Below are positions 10,285 through 19,523 of a stretch of 64,000 bases of DNA, piece after piece (the stretch's first letter is position 1; every line of letters starts with the position of its first letter). The stretch is from Wyeomyia smithii (lineage: Eukaryota > Arthropoda > Insecta > Diptera > Culicidae). Made by a program: the position numbers and the translations under genes. Where the stretch lies: positions 215,625,493 through 215,689,492 of the forward strand of contig NC_073695.1 of assembly GCF_029784165.1 (NCBI RefSeq), written 5' to 3'. The notes under the pieces were generated by a model. It did not search any database, was not told the origin of the DNA, and saw nothing but the letters and a program-made list of their open reading frames with translations.

Positions 10285-10528
10285 GGGTAACCGCTCCTAT
10301 ATTCATCTTAGTACCTATATTCATCTCATCACGCCTTTTTGATCAATTTATCGTCAAATTTTACCATATTTTCAACGTAAAACTTTCAGCTACTTGAGAA
10401 AATAGAGAAGCAAATAGATTTACTTTCAAAAATTTGTAGAAATTTGACGGTAAATTGGACAAATGAGAGAAATAAGATGAACATAGGTGCACCTAGCTGT
10501 TGAGATGAATAATGGAGCAAAAAACCCT
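10285..10528. mobile_element. MITE family A, copy 2 (about 244 bp)
   Basis: Same body and termini as 5825-6064, with left end GGGTAACCGCTCCTATATTC and a right end degraded to GGAGCAAAAAACCC. TA occurs immediately outside both ends, compatible with a TA target duplication. Confidence 0.75.
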
Positions 10529-11047
10529 ATGTAAATCTCCGTAATCAATCAACTATTCGCATATCGGGAACACATCTTCGCATAGTCATATAAGAAAACA
10601 GTTTTTGTTGTTCTTAAAAAACTGCAGCAATTTTGAGAACAAAATCTATTCAAACAACGTTGATAATTTTTTTACATTTATTTCGCAAAAAATCGCACAG
10701 AGTAAAATTATTAGTTAGAGCGACACAAATTTTATTTTATGTCGTCCCCTCCCCCCTTCAAAAATTTTGAAAATTCGAAAGGGAAGAAAAAAAGTTCAAG
10801 ACGTTTTTTATTATTATTTTTTTTTGACAGTTCATATGCTCAATTTAGCAACAAACAAGTCTAGTGACAGTGAGAGTGTCGTTGGCAAGTCATACTATTG
10901 AAAACAATGATAAAGCGTAATTGTTAAACATTTATTTGAATGCAAATTACTGACATTGAAACTTGCATACAAATGTTCATTAAAGATATTAAACATTTCA
11001 TTAAAGATATTTTTTTTCGTCTCAATGTTATTTATTTTTGGCTTTTT
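10529..11047. other. Unassigned AT-rich sequence
   Basis: No gene or recognisable repeat seen. It contains a CCCCTCCCCCC patch at 10746-10756 and many A/T runs. Confidence 0.5.
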
Positions 11048-11200
11048 GAAACTTTGCTTATCTGTTGGTTATCATAAATTATATATTATTAATAATTTTT
11101 TATTTTAAAGGAACTTATGTTATAATGTTGAATGAAACTAGTTTTGAAAAACCTTGTGATATTGAATAATTTATGATAACCAACAGATAAGCAAAATTTC
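11048..11200. mobile_element. Foldback element with 34-bp arms
   Basis: The 34-bp arm at 11048-11081 (GAAACTTTGCTTATCTG onward) is matched by its inverted complement at 11167-11200 with one mismatch. The ~85-bp centre is AT-rich. The unit could fold into one hairpin; it codes for nothing. Confidence 0.75.
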
Positions 11201-11521
11201 ATTTGGGTTGGAGACAGTTACACTTTTAAGAAAAATTTACAATTGATACTTTTGAACGATATGTATGTATTGATAAAACGGTTGCTTTTAATATAAATTA
11301 CGTAGTTTTTTTTTCTATGGAGCTCTACATTTATCTATAGCAAAAACGTAAAATAGGCCAGCTTGAATTGAAAATGCTCTGATAAATCTCAAGAGTTACA
11401 AAATGAAGAAAATACGTTGGAAGACAGCGTATGTAACAAGTACCAATAATTAACCTATCTGAATAAGAGCGATCATATTTTGTACTTTGTTTCCCAAAAC
11501 TAGCTTATTGTTATAATCTAA

Positions 11522-12450
11522 TGTCGTTTTCGTTTTCGCGGTGTAGCTACACTCAAATGACACTTTTGACACCGTAAATGTTTTATTTGACTTTTCGGAC
11601 TACCCTTTTTCTGTCTCTGACGACACCCGAGAAAAGCAGAGTGTACTGTAGGAAGTAACCAACACATTCACACGTATGTGTCAAAACTGGTTTCGTTTGA
11701 TTCTCTTTCCACGTGGTAACGGAACGCGAGATGGACATATGAAATGGAAACGAGACAAAATGACGATGGCGATAATGACCAAACCAAATTAACAGCTATC
11801 CCATTATTACGCATACCAATGCAACTACACTGAAAATGTTTTATTTGAAGCTGTAAAATGTAGTCCAGAAAAAGTGTACACGCAAAACTTTTCCTTATTA
11901 CTTTAGAAGCAATAGCGCAAAATTACCTTTTAGGTAACAAATCCATTACTTAACAAGCAATAAAATTCTTCCCCAGTCAAGTAACAACACATACTGTCAT
12001 ATATTTAGCACGTGTTATGAGAGTACGACTATCTAATAATGGTCGTTTCAACCACATGCAACGTTTTTTCTGTCGAAAAATGCTCCCTTTCCACCTCAAG
12101 TCAAAAAAAAAAATCACACACCGTCGCATAAGTTGCACATGTTACAAGTTTTTTCAATCTCCAATTCATCCGGTGGGCGTGTATTAGTTCGCTCGTTGTA
12201 TGCATACGGAGTAGCGAAAAAATATGACAAGAGCTGCCAAGCAACATTCTCCCCGTCATAGAGTTTGCAAACGTTGATGATTTCAAAGACTTGAAATGCG
12301 CCTTAAAATGACATCACGATCTGTAAACTGCGTTAGAGAAAAATAAAAACATTCGCTTTCTTGCAAGCTATTTACAGCACATAATCATTGGTTCATGGAA
12401 ACTCATTTAGACTCATTGGGTGTAGCTACACCGCGAAAACGAAAACGACA
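11522..12450. mobile_element. Harbinger-like non-autonomous element, 929 bp, TAA target duplication
   Basis: The first 30 bases (TGTCGTTTTCGTTTTCGCGG onward) are perfectly inverted at 12421-12450. TAA flanks both ends (11519-11521 and 12451-12453), matching the TWA target duplication of PIF/Harbinger transposons. There is no transposase frame. More than half of its interior (11877-12411) is a fragment of another element, called C here. Confidence 0.75.
11877..12411 (+). mobile_element. Partial copy of element C inside the Harbinger-like element
   Basis: From TACACGCAAAACTTTTCC to CATGGAAACTCATTTAGA this stretch is the near-identical inverted complement of 13018-13552. It contains one terminus and about 56% of element C. 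It has no independent reading frame. Confidence 0.85.
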
Positions 12451-12600
12451 TAATTTTTTTTAATGAAGTTTATCATTTTTGAATACCCAAACCAATTTAT
12501 TTATTTTGTTATTCGAGAATACATGAACTCCCAACTATGATTTGTCTATCAGTATGCTTCAACTTGTCCAGAATCATCAAATCTTAAATAACTACGTAGG

Positions 12601-13552
12601 TACACCCAACGCAAACGGGGAATATTTTATTACTTTTGGGCAATTTTTCATTACTTTTTGTGTCTTATGACTGCGCATTATACACAAAAAGTAACAAACA
12701 AAAAGTAATAAAAATTATGACGGCCACACGCTTGTATGTGTTTCTGCAGGAGAACATACAGCCAAGCACCGCAATGCATGTGTTGGCAAGACTTCACTCG
12801 CTGCATTTGTATTGATGCAACGATCTGGTTCATTTTTGTCTCCCTTCATCCACACATAATCAGAATCTCAACCGTCAACCTCAAATGTCCAATTAGAAAC
12901 ACTTTCGTTTCGTCCCCCAGTGTTTACTTGAAATGGAAATATGTAATACTGTCTGACCAGAGTTGCCGAAGTTGCGAATATTGTTCTGGATGGGCACGAG
13001 TTTTGTATATTCAAACAGGTCTAAATGAGTTTCCATGAACCAATGATTATGTGCTGTAAATAGCTTGCAAGAAAGCGAATGTTTTTATTTTTCTCTAACG
13101 CAGTTTACAGATCGTGATGCCATTTTAAGGCGCATTTCAAGTCTTTGAAATCATCAACGTTTGCATACTCTATGACGGGGAAAATGTTGCTTGGCAGCTC
13201 TTGTCATATTTTTTCGCTACTCCGTATGAACAGAGAGCGAACTAATACACGCCCACCGGATGAATTGGAGATTGAAAAAACTTGTAACATGTGCAACTTA
13301 TGCGACGGTGTGTGATTTTTTTTTTTTGACTTGAGGTGGAAAGGGAGCATTTTTCGACAGAAAAAACGTTGCATGTGGTTGAAACGACCATTATTAGATA
13401 GTCGTACTCTCATAACACGTGCTAAACATATGACAGTATGTGTTGTTACTTGACTGGGGAAGAATTTTATTGCTTGTTAAGTAATGATTTGTTACCTAAA
13501 AGGTAATTTTGCGCTATTGCTTCTAGAGTAATAAGGAAAAGTTTTGCGTGTA
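12601..13552 (-). mobile_element. Element C, full-length copy 1 (952 bp)
   Basis: One end is TACACCCAACGCAAAC and the other, inverted, is CTACACGCAAAAC, so the termini are imperfect inverted repeats. The same sequence recurs in opposite orientation at 48636-49569 and partly at 11877-12411. Short mirrored blocks such as AAAAAGTAA/TTACTTTTTG sit near the end at 12640-12710. No coding frame is conserved between copies, so I call it a non-autonomous DNA element of unknown superfamily. Confidence 0.75.
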
Positions 13553-16500
13553 GAGGTTAAAGAGTGTGTACAAAAGTTCACCAACCTATGACCACGCGGT
13601 TTCAAAACGGTCCACTATCTACAAAAAAATGGAACAGACAGCTTGAATTCTCCTCCAGAGAAAGGTTTTCTAGGAACAAACTATTAGCGAATCTTGTTTA
13701 CATAGCAAAATACCGTTTTAGAATATTTTATCTCTCTTCAAACTGTGTGTAGGCTATGATATATCATTCGTTTCCGGCCATTTTGCAAACAAGTAGCGAA
13801 TTCGTGCGTTGATTAATGTTAAACAGATTACAACATGCGCCCAATTAGATGTGGAACAAAGAAAAGAAATAGGTTAAATAGGTATGTTGATTGGAGGTCC
13901 CGAAACGAGTAGAGTTTTTTTGTGTAAAATTCTTACGCGATTACTAATTTCAATTCGGAGTATCGCATTTCAAATAATCCACTCGAGTTTTGGCTCATAA
14001 ATCTATCAATGCCCGCGTTCGTTTGGGCCAGCAGTAAAACAAATCCCTTGCGGTAACATTTCGTAAGTCAAACACAACAAATAAAGTAACTTTCCGCTAA
14101 ATATTTACTGCTTTCCTTCGGCACCAGGAAAACGAAACTGGGAGCGATTTGCGATCTTTTGTTCGGATGAAGTAATAAATGATCCCCAGGCGGCAATCAA
14201 TTAGTGCTGCACGCTAGGCAGAGTGTGCGTTGGATCCTACGCTGCTGCTGCTGCTGGGTGGGAATGGGCTCACAGCCTTCGCCAGCCAAGCCGGGGAATC
14301 GTTTCTCCGTTGTTGGTGTGCGAGAAATATCGTCTTACAAAATCGCGATTTGATTTTTATTGGTCTCTAAGCGCTTCGGCTGGGCCATTGTCACGCGTTT
14401 TAAATTCGAGTGCGTGTTTTGTTTCGCGTCGCAATGTGTGGGACGAAAGCAAAAACCAGGCGAATAAATCAGGCCTCGCGCTTCCATCCATCATGCTGTG
14501 AGCTTCGCGCCCCGCGGAACGGAACACGGAGAGCAAACTATGCGGCCCTGGCCCCTGTGTGTATAATGGCGCTCGTTTACTTTCGAAAGGTGTGATACTG
14601 AAGGTGGGCTTGTTTGCGATTCTAATCTGCCCAGTTTGGCGGGAGTCACGGATTCTTGAATAATAATCCAAATTTAAATAAGTATTATCATCGGGGTTGG
14701 TTCTTTTAAAATAGTGGACTGAGAGACTCAGTCATTCGATTCGGTTGTTTGAATATACTGGGCGATTTTTTATTTCATCAAATTCGGGTTAATTTAAGCG
14801 AAATGTTATTGGAAGTTATTTATATGGGACTAGTGTTCTTTTCTATCTTGAATCTGACAGTCTTTTCACCTAGGGTCTTCGAAGAATAATAGTTAATTAA
14901 TCATGGAATAGTTAATTTGTTTTTGTAATACATTGAAACTACTTGTTTTCTGATCGCTATCGACAAAAAGGGTAGCCTTCTTCTTACTCATTCAGTTAAA
15001 TGGTTAACTTTCAGTGGTGAAAATGGAATAGATAAAAAATATTCAATTTTTGCTAACTATTCATACTTGTTGACATGCAAACGACATTGAAAAATTCTTC
15101 GCGTCCCCCGAGTGCGCTTTTACTAAGCCGCGAGTTTCACGCGCCAACGCCGAAATTGCAGTTTAAATTCTTCCACGCCATAAATTTTCCATAATCTTAC
15201 ATTATTGCAGTTCAAATATCATAAATTGCTCTGGCATAAAAAGAAGAGAAGTGAAAGAGTGAACGCAAATGCAAAAAAATTCAGCATATTCGAGAGACGT
15301 GCGGAAAAATTGGCGATGCACTTCCCGGACCGAGCAAAAAGTGCATGTCCTAGCCATTCCATAATAACAGTAATTGCTTCCCTAGAATGCAACAGCTTCA
15401 TATCTTCGTGCGAAGAGCAGAGCAACACCACGTCGCGCCGTTAAGGATTCCACAAGTCGAACTTCCACGCCGGGTGGAAGTCCACTGAGTAGCCAGGAGT
15501 GTTTCCAAGATGACTATGACTAGACGCCAGAACCACGACGCTTATATGCCAATGCTCTTGCACTGACTGACTGCGTTGGATGCTGTGCCGAGAGTCCTGT
15601 ATTACTATGCATACAGTTGGTTTCAAGCTTTGTCAGTTTGCATTTCGTGGATTTTCGCGTAAACTTGTCACTTGCGAGCTGCACTGGCTCTGTTGACTAT
15701 GAAAAGCTGTGTAAATCCTTTTGCCTCGAATTACTACCATTATGTTTCATAAAAGGAGTTATGAAAAAAGTTTTTGTACAGCAGCGAAGAGAGTTTTGTA
15801 CAGCAAACGCTGTAGCACTCTCTTTGCATTTAATATTCCTTTTCTTTTTTTTCACAGTGGCCGGATGACGGCATCTGGTGGTGAATATGTTTCACCATTT
15901 TTTATCACAAGTTTGTTAACAATATTTTTTTAAAAGAAATTATAGTAGAATTAACGTTAAAAAATAGTTTCAAACTTGTTTTCGATTTTTCACCTTTGCT
16001 AAATCAAACTGTTCTGATAAGATTTTTTCCTTAAAAACAATTAATCCAATTCGAACCCACAGTTTGCTACTGCTCCTACCATTCCTGCCTTGATGGAGCT
16101 AAGTTTCGCGAATGGTGAAGTGTTTAAAATTGCTTCGTTTTAAAATTTATATCGAAAACGGGTGAATTTTCTCGCGAATTTCTCCATTAATCGTGTCTCG
16201 CATTCCGCGCCTACTCACCCCCTCTCGAGGAGAGTTCGGTTTGCCTGGTATGTAAAAGTTACTGTTGAATTTCCGAAACGAAGTAAAGTATGCCGGAGAA
16301 AAGTAATTTCAATGAATACAAAGCCAGTGCACTGGCTTATGAAATTAGCTCGGTCCATTCTGCCGCCACTTGCACGTAGCAGTGTGCGCTATCTTAATAA
16401 GCAGTTAAATTCAAAAGGATTTTATAGTGCATGCAATTGCTGGCGACAGCGAGGATGGAGAAATGCATAGTTTTACGTTCGTGCCTCGCCGGCGTGAGTT

Positions 16501-16854
16501 TTTCCACTGCTGGCAGGTTTTCCATGCAAATAAAAACGTAATCAATTGAGTTATTTTATCGCTCGTAATGGGGAAATTATTAAAAACGATGTGGAAGTTT
16601 ATCAACTCTTGGGCTATGTACAAAACGTAGTTATTGTTTGCGATTTGCGGCATTCTCCCAGAAGGATGAGAGCAGAAATTTTGATGTTGGAATTTTTAAG
16701 AGGCGGTTGAGTCCATAAGGAATAAATTCATAAGATCAATTTATCGAGACTCCCGATGCTGTCAAAAAAAAATCTGCGCGGGACACATTTTGTCTAAAAA
16801 AAATACATTTTGTCTTAAAATATATAATCATGTTATAAACCTCTCTTTTGGCTT
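13553..16854. other. Unassigned, probably single-copy non-coding sequence
   Basis: About 3.3 kb with more balanced composition than its surroundings. A CTG run at 14238-14255 and scattered GC-rich patches (14500-14560, 15100-15170) stand out. Short open frames exist, but none shows a protein motif or consistent codon pattern. It could be intron, regulatory or intergenic DNA. Confidence 0.45.
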
Positions 16855-17718
16855 GGTTTTTCTAACGCACCACCAGTGATTTCAAATACACGAGCTCGTC
16901 GACTAACTCAAACTCGTCGCCGTCTATAGAGACTTCAGTTTGGAGGCTGATGTTGTTCTCCTTGGATCTTGTCGTTTGCATGTTTTAAATTTTCGACGCA
17001 TCTATCCGCAGATGTGGTCCCCGTGGTTCTGTGGTTAGCGATGTCGGTCGGCTAGCTCTCCCACACGGTTGTGATTTCGGGTTCGATTCCCGATCAGGTC
17101 GTGGGTCTTTTCGAGCTGGAAATTTTCTCGACTCAGCACTGGGGCACGGTGTATCGTTGTACTCATCCTACAACATGCAAAATGTGCCGAAAACAATATC
17201 GATAACGAATTCTCTCAACTAATCTAGTTGATCGAGACCGCATTAGCCCCCCAGGCTAGCGTGCGATATTGTTTTGTATATCCGCAGATGTGTCGGATTG
17301 AAAAGGCCCGGTTCATGGTGGTACAAGCTATCATAAAGCCCGCTTGATGCTGGCTAAAGGTGACACATGACAAATCTGGGAAAGTGTTCTGTAGGCGACA
17401 TTGATAAGCGAGATGCCGCGATAGTTGCGCCTCTCCAACTTGTCGCCTTTTTTGTAGATGGTGCAGTGGACGTCCATCCACTCGTCTGATAGATTTTCTC
17501 TTCCCAAATCTTGGGCATGACCCAGTGCAGACGAGCATGCTTGGCAGTCTATTTTTACCGGTGGCTTTGTTGTTCTTCAGCTTCTCGATCTTACGTCGAA
17601 CTTCATGAACATCGGGGGCTGGTACTCGGTCATCTCATCATCATCATCATCATCATCTACTGATTGTGCTCCTAGGTCAGTTCCTGTACTGTTCCTGTAC
17701 CGCCATTTAGGTGTACAA
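16855..17718 (-). pseudogene. RTE-like LINE fragment, minus strand, split by a SINE
   Basis: Read on the minus strand from 17718, the translation gives an acidic run (VDDDDDDDEMTEYQPPMF, from a TCATCA repeat), then a KLKNNKA-type RT motif 0, a linker resembling WMDVHCTIYKKGDK and an NYRGISLINVAY-type motif 1. After the SINE at 17017-17278 it continues with EVSIDGDEFELVDELVYL, the region after the catalytic motif. The palm motifs are deleted and frames are broken. The RTE-like label is my reading of the motif style; the clade is not certain. Confidence 0.65.
17017..17278 (+). mobile_element. tRNA-derived SINE (family S), full-length with 14-bp target duplication
   Basis: The head carries a polymerase III A-box-like TGGTTAGCGATG (17032-17043) and a perfect B box GGTTCGATTCC (17080-17090). 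The body ends with GATCGAGACCGCATTAGCCC, then GCGTGCGATATTGTTTTG. The bases TATCCGCAGATGTG occur at 17003-17016 and again at 17279-17292, so the insertion ends are exact. It lies inside the minus-strand LINE fragment. The first unit of the large tandem duplication begins inside this SINE at 17180. Confidence 0.85.
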
Positions 17719-17818
17719 GGTTTCCGGCTTCGACCCGATCGGGAATCGAACCCGATATCACAACCGTGTGGGAGCGGTAGCCGATCGACATCGCTAACCA
17801 CAGAACCACGGGGACCAC
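17719..17818 (-). mobile_element. 5' fragment of SINE family S, minus strand
   Basis: The reverse complement starts GTCCCCGTGGTTCTGTGG and includes the B box GGTTCGATTCC, then stops after the CGATCGGGTCGAAG region. It separates two LINE fragments in opposite orientation. Confidence 0.75.
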
Positions 17819-17829
17819 TAATGGTTTTC

Positions 17830-18785
17830 CAACAAAAGTAGTTAAACAATTACGTGCGACGCTTGACAATTTCACATAAGGCGTCAGGATAGCGGCCGAA
17901 TTTTCGGACGCGTTTGTGACGTTAGATGGTCTGAAGTAAAGTGACGGGCTCTCGAACTTGCTGTTCAACATAGCTTTAGAAGGTGCAGTACGAAGGGCAG
18001 GTGTGCAGAGAAGCGGCACCATCATCACGAAGTCCCACATGCTTCTAAGCTTCTTGGGCGACATTGATATAATTGGTGTTAATCGTAGAGCAGTCGAAAA
18101 GGCCTTTACGGCTTCCAGATTCCTTTCGCTGCGAGAATTGGACTCACCATAAACAGTGCCAAAACGCAGTACATGGTGGCTGGCAGAGAACGTGGTAGTT
18201 CTGCGGGTTTTAGTGCTGCGGTGGAGATGGATGGAGATACTTTCGAAGTGGTCGACAAATTTATTCATTTTGATACCTACTCTCGTGACATGTGACAACG
18301 AGGTGAGCCGCGAATAGGGCTTATTACAGATTGCGTAGCCAGCTTAGGTCCCGCAACCTACGGACTACGGACATGAATCGTGGACGTGGAAGGAGGCTGA
18401 TCGAAGAGCGCTTGGTCTCCTTGAGCGTAAAATCTTGCGATCAATACTCGGAGGCAAACTAGAAAATGGGGTGTGGCGCAGACGCTTGATTCACGAGCAG
18501 ACGCTAGCCACGTAGCACGGATGGCGGATGAGCGACCGGCGAATATAATATTTAGTAGAGAACCGGATAGAGGCAGATCTCACACGCGCTAGATGTGTGC
18601 TGTCGACAAGAAAGCCAGAGCAGCGGATGTAAGGGGAGACTGGAGAGAAGCAGTTCGTGAGGCGAGCAGAGAGAAGCAGTTTGTGAAGCGAGTTTTGTGG
18701 AGGCGTATTCTGGATTCGGCATAGGATCTCAACGATCTGTCGCCATAAAAGTATAAGTAAAAGTAAGTAAGTAATTAAAGTAAGC
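17830..18785 (+). pseudogene. RTE-like LINE 3' half (reverse transcriptase to tail), broken
   Basis: The frame around 17890-18150 gives TLDGLK then LLFNIALEGAVRRAGVQ, then GTIITKSHMLLSFLGDIDII. The position that should read FADDIDII reads FLGDIDII, so one catalytic Asp is lost. Further downstream other frames give thumb and C-terminal segments (CDNEVSRE, LRSQLRSRNLRT, ENGVWRRR-like). The 3' end is an AAGT-rich repeat (about 18750-18785). Many stops make it a pseudogene. It lies head to head with the minus-strand fragment, with a SINE piece between. Confidence 0.75.
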
Positions 18786-18791
18786 AAAAGA

Positions 18792-19217
18792 TAATTGGGA
18801 TTTCGGCTTAGCAGTCATTCATCTCGGAATTTAGAACGGAGTTATTGTCATTCGTCCCAACGTTTCAGCATATATTGGTGCCTTCATCAGAGGAAAAATG
18901 ATAATTATCGGACTACGTCAGGTGGTTGCATCTAAAGGTCACTAGTCACTAATTTAAAAAATTTTTGAAACCGCCACGCTACTCCGACAGTGAAAATAAA
19001 TTCCTCCCACCACCAAACTTATAAACATTGTCAAATGATAAAAATTTTTTTTTAAATTAGTGACTAGTGACCTTTAGATGCAACCACCTGACGTAGTCCG
19101 ATAATTATCATTTTTCCCCTGATGAAGGCACCAATAAGTGCTGAAACGTTGGGACGAATGACAAAAACTTCGTTCTAAATTCCGAGATGAATGACTGCTA
19201 AGCCAAAATCTCAATTA
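18792..19217. mobile_element. Foldback element with ~178-bp arms
   Basis: The left arm (18792-18968, TAATTGGGATTTCGGCTTAG onward) is the near-perfect inverted complement of 19040-19217, around a ~71-bp centre. The arms contain a CTGATGA...GAAAC arrangement (19119-19147 and, inverted, 18862-18890) like a hammerhead ribozyme core. A fragment of the same family's outer end lies at 48563-48612. No coding capacity. Confidence 0.8.
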
Positions 19218-19523
19218 TTGATACCATCTACAGTCGAACTCGCCCACCCAAGTAAGCAAAAGATTTAATAGCCGTGAAAATATTTTTGACCATTTTCCTG
19301 TATTTTGGAGCCCCTGGTGTATGCAGAAGTAATATAATTTGTAGGCGCTTAAATCAAAGCAGGGAGATATCGCTTGGATTCCGCGCACTATAACGATTTT
19401 GCCCAGTATGAATATTAGATATTAGTAATTCACGCTAAAACCAAGCCGCTAGGTGCACTGCACATGCTCAATGCTACAAATTGTTGAACAAAATAGAAAC
19501 TAATATGATCAAAATAATCAACA

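Noticed and set aside
14223..14501. 92-codon frame starting with an alanine run
   Set aside because: The alanines come from a CTG repeat, and the remainder shows no motif.
17017..17278. tRNA gene with good A and B boxes
   Set aside because: Several copies with target duplications and a shared non-tRNA body identify a tRNA-derived SINE.
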